A DNA stretch of 10,524 nt from an uncultured Haloferula sp. (GTDB taxonomy: Bacteria; Verrucomicrobiota; Verrucomicrobiae; Verrucomicrobiales; Akkermansiaceae). The DNA is taken from assembly GCA_946885645.1 (NCBI GenBank), contig CAMPGU010000134.1:1-10524 (forward strand), given 5' to 3'. The position numbers were made by a program, and so were the translations under genes. The notes beneath the pieces were generated by a model, which saw nothing but the letters and a program-made list of their open reading frames with translations, was not told the DNA's origin and did no database searches. Every line of letters begins with the position of its first letter. Position 1 is the stretch's first letter. Positions 6,683 to 10,524 of the stretch are shown here, one piece after another.

Positions 6683-7675
6683 ATGAAAGCACCTATCACC
6701 GTCTCCGTGACCGGCGCCGCCGGCCAAATCGGCTATGCCCTGCTCTTCCGCATCGCTTCCGGCGCGCTCTTCGGTCCCGACCAGCCGGTGAATCTCCGCC
6801 TCATCGAGATCGAGCCCGCGCTGCCCACCCTCGAAGGCGTGGTGATGGAGCTGGACGATTGCGCCTTCCCGTTGCTCCGGGAGGTCGTGCCGACCGCGGA
6901 CCTGAACGAAGGCTTCCGCGGAACAAACTGGGCCCTGCTCGTCGGCTCCGTGCCGCGCAAGGCGGGAATGGAACGGGGCGATCTGCTGGGCATCAACGGC
7001 AAGATCTTCACCGGCCAAGGCCAGGCGATCGCGCGCAATGCCGCCGCCGACGTCCGCACCCTGGTGGTCGGCAACCCGTGCAACACGAACGCCCTGATCT
7101 GCGCTTCCAACGCCGATGGCGTGCCGAAGGAGCGCTTCTTCGCGATGACCCGCCTCGATGAGAACCGCGCCAAGAGCCAGCTCGCGAAAAAGGCCGGCGC
7201 GCACCACTCGGAGGTCACCAACGTCTGCATCTGGGGCAATCACTCCGCCACCCAGTATCCCGATTTCACCAACGCGAAGATCGCGGGCAAGGCGGCTACC
7301 GACGTGATCGGCGATCACGAGTGGCTGAAGGGCGAATTCATCGCCACGGTCCAGCAGCGCGGTGCCGCGATCATCAAGGCCCGCGGGGCTTCCTCCGCCG
7401 CCTCCGCCGCGAATGCGGCCATTGACACCGTCGTGAGCCTCGTCAATCCGACCCCGGCCGGTGACTGGCATAGCGTTGCGATTTACTCCGATGGCAATCA
7501 CTACGGCATCGCGAAGGGCATCATGGCCTCCATGCCGATCCGCACCGTCACCAACGGCACCTGGGAAGTCGTCGAAGGCGTGCCCGTCGATGCCTTCAGC
7601 CAGGGCAAGATCGACGCCACCATCAACGAGCTGCTCGAAGAGCGCGAGGCGGTGAAGAATCTGATCCCGGCCTGA
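6683..7675 (+). CDS. mdh: Malate dehydrogenase (cytoplasmic-type, NAD-dependent)
   Basis: The 330-residue TCA-cycle enzyme oxidises malate to oxaloacetate with NAD+. [19 protein letters not shown] (9-27) is the dinucleotide-binding segment of the group that includes eukaryotic cytoplasmic MDH and many bacterial MDHs. An acidic residue (Glu42 in LIEIEP) ends the second strand, as expected for NAD preference. [13 protein letters not shown] (90-102) is the mobile active-site loop, with Arg92 and Arg98 contacting the dicarboxylate. [10 protein letters not shown] (129-138), the TRLDENRA segment with Arg157 and Asp159, and [11 protein letters not shown] with proton acceptor His187 complete the catalytic set. 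Length is normal. The ATG at 6683 gives the family-typical [14 protein letters not shown] start; a GTG at 6659 in frame would add eight residues. There is no Shine-Dalgarno. A strong hairpin terminator follows 27 bp after the stop, so mdh is probably monocistronic. Confidence 0.97.
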   Translation: MKAPITVSVTGAAGQIGYALLFRIASGALFGPDQPVNLRLIEIEPALPTLEGVVMELDDCAFPLLREVVPTADLNEGFRGTNWALLVGSVPRKAGMERGDLLGINGKIFTGQGQAIARNAAADVRTLVVGNPCNTNALICASNADGVPKERFFAMTRLDENRAKSQLAKKAGAHHSEVTNVCIWGNHSATQYPDFTNAKIAGKAATDVIGDHEWLKGEFIATVQQRGAAIIKARGASSAASAANAAIDTVVSLVNPTPAGDWHSVAIYSDGNHYGIAKGIMASMPIRTVTNGTWEVVEGVPVDAFSQGKIDATINELLEEREAVKNLIPA

Positions 7676-7702
7676 CCGCACGGCTCACCGGCCTTCATTC
7701 AG

Positions 7703-7749
7703 CCCCGGCAGCGCGGATCTTGCTAGATCCGCCGCTCCCGGGGCGTTTT
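7703..7749 (+). terminator. Rho-independent terminator after mdh
   Basis: The left arm at 7703-7720 pairs with the right arm at 7725-7743 around a TGCT loop (7721-7724). The inner eight base pairs (GCGGATCT/AGATCCGC) are perfect. The outer part (CCCCGG...CCGGGG) continues with one mismatch and one bulged base, giving about 17 pairs in all. TTTT follows at 7746-7749. Position and shape fit termination of mdh. The structure ends only about ten bases before the next start codon (7759), so it could also shape the 5' end of that gene. Confidence 0.75.
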
Positions 7750-7758
7750 CATCTCCCG

Positions 7759-9372
7759 ATGAAGCTCCTGTTCGCCCTGTTCCTGCTTTTGCTTCCCCTG
7801 GCGTCGCGCGGTACGGAAACCCGGGTTCTTTTTCTCGGGGACAGCATCACCTGGGACGGCCGCTGGGCCGCACGGGTAGAGGCGGCCCTGCGCAGCGATC
7901 CCGGCTACGCCGATTGCGAAATCGTGAATATGGGCCTCGGCAGCGAAACGACCTCCGGCCTCTCGGAGACGGGCCATGCCGGCGGTGAATTCCCCCGGCC
8001 TTGCATCCACGAACGGCTCGGGCGGGTGCTCGATAAATTCAAGCCGACCCTGATCATTGCCTGCTACGGGATGAACGACGGCATCTACCTGCCGGAAGAT
8101 GAGGCGCGCATGAACGCCTATAAGGAGGGAATGACCCTTCTGAGGGCCAAGGCGGACGAGAGTGGGGCGCGGATCATCTTCGTAACCCCTCCTCTCAACC
8201 GCCCTGACCTGCCGCCCGGCGAGGCCCATTATTACGACAAGGTGCTGGACGCGCAGACCGCCTGGCTGGTGACGAACCGGGCACTGGGATGGGAAGTCAT
8301 CGATATCCGGCCCGATCTCCGCGTGGCGATCACGGCGGCGGAGGCGAAAGATCCCGCCTTCGTCTATGCCAAGGACGGGGTCCACCCGGGCGAGGATGGC
8401 CACCGCTTCATCGCCGAGGCGGTGGTGAAAGGGCTCTGGCCGATCCTGGGAGCCAAGGAACCTCCCGACATCGGCAACGAGGCTTCGCGCGAACTCCTCT
8501 ACCGCCGGGCGAGGATGCTGCGGGATGCCTGGCTCACCGCGACGAAGCATAGCCGCCCCGGGTTACCCGTAGGCCTGCCTCTCCCGGAGGCGGTGCGGCG
8601 CGCCGAGGAGATGCTAGCGGCATACGGGATCGTGAAAGCGGCGGAGGTCTCGGAGTGGTCGGGCTACGAGCGGCTGGATTTCACGGTGGACGGGCGCAAG
8701 GCGCTGCTGGTGCGCCCGAAGTATGCAGCGGAGGGACACCCCTGGATCTGGCGGACCGAATTCTTCGGCCACGAACCGCAGGCCGACATCGCCCTGCTCG
8801 GAAGGGGCTATCATGTCGCCTACATCGACGTACAGGACCTGTACGGTGCACCGGTGGCAATGAAACATATGGATGCCTTTCACGACCATCTGGTGGAGGC
8901 ACACGAGCTTTCGAAGAAGACGACGCTGGAAGGTTTCAGCCGCGGCGGGCTCTTTGCCTTTAATTGGGCGGCGCTTCATCCTGACCGGGTGGCCTCCATC
9001 TATGTCGATGCTCCCGTGTGCGACTTCAAAAGCTGGCCCGGCGGCAAGGGCGCGGGGCCGGGGTCGGCAGCCGATTGGCAAAAGTGCCTGAAGGCCTACG
9101 GCATGAGCGAGGCGGAAGCGCTAGCCTATAAGAAGAACCCCGTGGACAACCTGCAGCCCTTGGCCAAAGCAGGCATACCGATTCTGGCGGTCGTGGGGAA
9201 TGCGGACGAGGTGGTGCCGGTCTCCGAGAACATCGACGTGGTGGAAAAGCGCTATAAGGAGCTCGGCGGCCTCATCGAGGTGATCCGGAAGCCGGGGGTA
9301 AAACATCACCCTCACAGCCTGCCGGATCCGGCACCGGTCGTCGATTTCATCACCCGTCGCGCCGGGCGCTGA
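7759..9372 (+). CDS. Secreted two-domain esterase-like protein: SGNH/GDSL hydrolase fused to alpha/beta hydrolase
   Basis: The 537-residue protein starts with a signal peptide (MKLLFALFLLLLPLASRG, cleavage near residues 16-18). Domain 1 (about 20-230) is an SGNH hydrolase: LFLGDSITWDG with Ser29, NMGLGS with Gly59, ACYGMNDG with Asn106, and the C-terminal DGVHPGEDGH with Asp206 and His209, all four blocks intact. A linker (about 235-300) leads to domain 2, an alpha/beta hydrolase. That domain has nucleophile elbow EGFSRGGLFAF (Ser394), probable acid Asp483 in VVGNADEVVP, and His516/His517 in KHHPHSLPDP. Such domains deacylate carbohydrates or other esters, so a role on acetylated or acylated polysaccharide outside the cytoplasm is plausible but inferred. 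The frame is open from 7720, but that TTG lies inside the terminator hairpin. The ATG at 7759 starts the signal peptide, so it is used. No Shine-Dalgarno is seen. The gene is convergent with glpD. Confidence 0.88.
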   Translation: MKLLFALFLLLLPLASRGTETRVLFLGDSITWDGRWAARVEAALRSDPGYADCEIVNMGLGSETTSGLSETGHAGGEFPRPCIHERLGRVLDKFKPTLIIACYGMNDGIYLPEDEARMNAYKEGMTLLRAKADESGARIIFVTPPLNRPDLPPGEAHYYDKVLDAQTAWLVTNRALGWEVIDIRPDLRVAITAAEAKDPAFVYAKDGVHPGEDGHRFIAEAVVKGLWPILGAKEPPDIGNEASRELLYRRARMLRDAWLTATKHSRPGLPVGLPLPEAVRRAEEMLAAYGIVKAAEVSEWSGYERLDFTVDGRKALLVRPKYAAEGHPWIWRTEFFGHEPQADIALLGRGYHVAYIDVQDLYGAPVAMKHMDAFHDHLVEAHELSKKTTLEGFSRGGLFAFNWAALHPDRVASIYVDAPVCDFKSWPGGKGAGPGSAADWQKCLKAYGMSEAEALAYKKNPVDNLQPLAKAGIPILAVVGNADEVVPVSENIDVVEKRYKELGGLIEVIRKPGVKHHPHSLPDPAPVVDFITRRAGR

Positions 9373-9400
9373 GGAGAGAGCGGCGCAGCCGCTTTGGACT

Positions 9401-9421
9401 GCGGCAGCCCGCTGCCGCTTT
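9401..9421 (+). terminator. Hairpin terminator for the two-domain esterase gene
   Basis: GCGGCAG (9401-9407) pairs perfectly with CTGCCGC (9412-9418) around a four-base loop and is followed by TTT. It lies 28 bp after the esterase stop codon, in the correct orientation. The T-run is short, so termination may be partial. It is the inner part of the left 42-bp inverted repeat. Confidence 0.55.
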
Positions 9422-9571
9422 CAGCGAGGCCAGCCTGCTGGCCGGAAGGGACTGGAGGATGTGTTTTTATCCACGTCCTGCAGCCGCTGTCGGCGATGTT
9501 GGCCTGCGGGCCGCGGAGACATGGTGATGAACGCTTCACCAACCTCACCCCCGCTGCGGGCTGCGGGGAGG

Positions 9572-9593
9572 AAAAGCGGCAGCAGGCTGCCGC
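9572..9593 (-). terminator. Hairpin terminator for glpD
   Basis: Read on the minus strand, GCGGCAG and CTGCCGC form a 7-bp stem with a CCTG loop, followed directly by TTTT and then CC. It lies 33 bp after the glpD stop in the right orientation for an intrinsic terminator. It is the mirror copy of the hairpin at 9401-9418. Confidence 0.6.
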
Positions 9594-9626
9594 AGTCCAA
9601 GGCGACTGCGCCGCGGCACTGGGTGG

Positions 9627-10524
9627 CTAGCTTTGATGCCTCGTCGATTCCGGCGTGCCGAAGATGTAGCCTTGCGAAAGCCTCCGGTAATCCTCGACCT
9701 GCTGCTCTTCCCAAGCCCGGTTCTTGCCGAGTTCCGCCGCCAGGATGGCCGCGATGGCCGGTGCCGCTTGCTGGCTCGCACGGGCGTTCAGCAGCAGGCT
9801 GCGGCTGCGGCGCGCGAGCACGTCCTCCACCGTGCGGGCCATCTCCTCGCGCGCATGCCATGCCACCTCCGCGCGAGTGAGCGGAAGATCGGGATGGATG
9901 CGGTCGTTTCCCGAAGGCACCGCGGCGGCGAAGTCCCGGAGATCCGAGGCGGCGCTACCGTACATCTGCAGATGAACCTCCGGAATAGCCTGATGGGTCC
10001 AACCGTGAATCGGAAGATCCACGCTCCGGCAGGGACGGTTCTCCACCCCCGCGATCATCTCGGCCTGATCGATCACGTCTTCCGCCATCTTGCGGTAGGT
10101 GGTCCACTTGCCGCCCGTGATGGTGATCAGCCCGGAATCCGAGACGAGGATGGTGTGATCGCGGGATAAAGTGGCGGTATCCTCCGCCTCCCCCGATTTC
10201 ACCAAAGGCCGCAACCCCGCATAGATAGAGAGCACATCCTCCGGCCGCGGATCGCGGGTCAGGTAGCGGGCGCAATGCTCCATCAAGAAGTCGATCTCCT
10301 GCGGCAGCGCCCGCGGCTCCAGGGAATATCCGGACAGGGGCGTGTCCGTAGTGCCCACCACCACGCAATCGTGCCATGGCACCGCAAAGAGCACCCGTCC
10401 GTCGGCCGTCTTCGGCACCATGATCGCGGCCTTCCCCGGCAGGAACTCTTTTGGCAGCACGATGTGGATGCCCTGCGAAACCGCGACTACCGCTGCCGCT
10501 TGCGGATGATCCTGCCGCCGCAAG
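9627..10524 (-). CDS. glpD: Aerobic glycerol-3-phosphate dehydrogenase, C-terminal part (5' end outside window)
   Basis: The frame is open to the window edge; about 298 C-terminal residues are present and translation ends at TAG (9627-9629). The visible part begins inside the FAD-dependent oxidoreductase domain. It contains SQGIHIVLPKEFLPGKAAIMVPKTADGR-type sequence, VVVGTTDTPLSGYSLEP (the FAD/substrate-region motif of GlpD), SIYAGLRPLV, and ITGGKWTTYRKMAEDVID. The last of these is the conserved FAD-binding end of the catalytic domain. The remaining 130 or so residues are the helical C-terminal cap (TRAEVAWHAREEMARTVEDVLARRSR). The enzyme oxidises glycerol 3-phosphate to dihydroxyacetone phosphate at the membrane and passes electrons to quinone. 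An NAD-dependent GpsA is excluded by the FAD-type motifs. Regulation and start cannot be judged because the 5' end is missing. It is convergent with the esterase gene across the hairpin element. Confidence 0.93.
   Translation of the reverse strand, partial: LRRQDHPQAAAVVAVSQGIHIVLPKEFLPGKAAIMVPKTADGRVLFAVPWHDCVVVGTTDTPLSGYSLEPRALPQEIDFLMEHCARYLTRDPRPEDVLSIYAGLRPLVKSGEAEDTATLSRDHTILVSDSGLITITGGKWTTYRKMAEDVIDQAEMIAGVENRPCRSVDLPIHGWTHQAIPEVHLQMYGSAASDLRDFAAAVPSGNDRIHPDLPLTRAEVAWHAREEMARTVEDVLARRSRSLLLNARASQQAAPAIAAILAAELGKNRAWEEQQVEDYRRLSQGYIFGTPESTRHQS

Larger units (their letters stand above)
9380..9614. repeat. 235-bp hairpin-rich element bounded by 42-bp inverted repeats
   Basis: The segment 9380-9421 is repeated in inverted orientation at 9573-9614 with 39 of 42 bases identical. 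The 151 bp between them hold further palindromes. GGCCAGC/GCTGGCC is at 9428-9443. AGGATGTG/CACGTCCT, with one T-G wobble and a T-rich loop, is at 9456-9479. GGCC/GGCC is at 9501-9512, TGGTGA/TCACCA at 9522-9541, and CCCCGC/GCGGGG at 9549-9568. No target-site duplication is evident at the ends and no convincing coding sequence is inside. It fills almost the whole gap between two convergent genes. It could be a REP/BIME-like or MITE-like repeat, a structured RNA, or simply a compound bidirectional terminator. Copy number in the genome would decide. Confidence 0.7.

Noticed and set aside
5653..6699. A 348-residue N-terminally extended form of Hpt
   Set aside because: The first 170 or so residues lie over the ftsB gene in another frame, are low-complexity and charged, and Hpt homology begins only at the ATG at 6184-6186.
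6566..7681. A 371-codon open frame antisense to mdh
   Set aside because: mdh is unambiguous on the plus strand; the antisense translation has no family features.
7720..7758. TTG start at 7720 for the esterase gene
   Set aside because: It lies in the terminator hairpin and would put 13 residues ahead of a textbook signal peptide beginning at 7759.
9380..9614. CRISPR array
   Set aside because: There are only two repeat copies, in inverted rather than direct orientation, with no regular spacers and no cas genes nearby.
9394..9861. Several short open frames crossing the hairpin element and the glpD 3' end
   Set aside because: They consist of translated inverted repeats and antisense glpD sequence, with no conserved protein features or start signals.

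Overview
The window is a piece of a GC-rich bacterial chromosome. The gene types suggest Verrucomicrobiota, probably a Verrucomicrobiales relative such as Luteolibacter or Haloferula. That assignment is inferred from protein style (this MFS subtype, the cytoplasmic-type malate dehydrogenase, a secreted SGNH/alpha-beta hydrolase fusion) and from the near absence of usable Shine-Dalgarno sequences. It does not rest on a marker gene. No rRNA, tRNA, insertion sequence, phage gene or CRISPR array was seen.

Left third (1-4867): a carbohydrate-type cluster. It opens with the 3' part of a xylose-isomerase-like TIM-barrel isomerase/epimerase. An MFS transporter on the opposite strand abuts it stop to stop. 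A divergent intergenic region of about 190 bp separates the transporter from a Gfo/Idh/MocA oxidoreductase. A Uma2-family nuclease-like protein, a second TIM-barrel isomerase/epimerase and a YqjF/DUF2071 protein follow on the same strand with gaps of 34-52 bp, so these four could share a transcript. Transporter, dehydrogenase and two isomerases together look like uptake and oxidation/isomerisation of a sugar, keto-sugar or cyclitol. The substrate cannot be read from the sequence.

Middle (4902-7675): the YqjF gene converges with, and overlaps by 20 bp, a minus-strand pair of ftsB/divIC-like septum protein and hypoxanthine phosphoribosyltransferase. Malate dehydrogenase (mdh) is divergent from that pair and is followed by a strong intrinsic terminator hairpin.

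Right third (7759-10524): a secreted two-domain esterase-like protein (SGNH hydrolase fused to an alpha/beta hydrolase) faces the 3' part of aerobic glycerol-3-phosphate dehydrogenase (glpD). The 254 bp between them hold a 235-bp element bounded by 42-bp inverted repeats (39/42 identical) and filled with a chain of hairpins. Each repeat copy contains a hairpin plus T-run placed to terminate the neighbouring gene.

No defence system or other clearly new system was found. The best leads are the hairpin-chain element, the two-domain esterase and the sugar-modification cluster.
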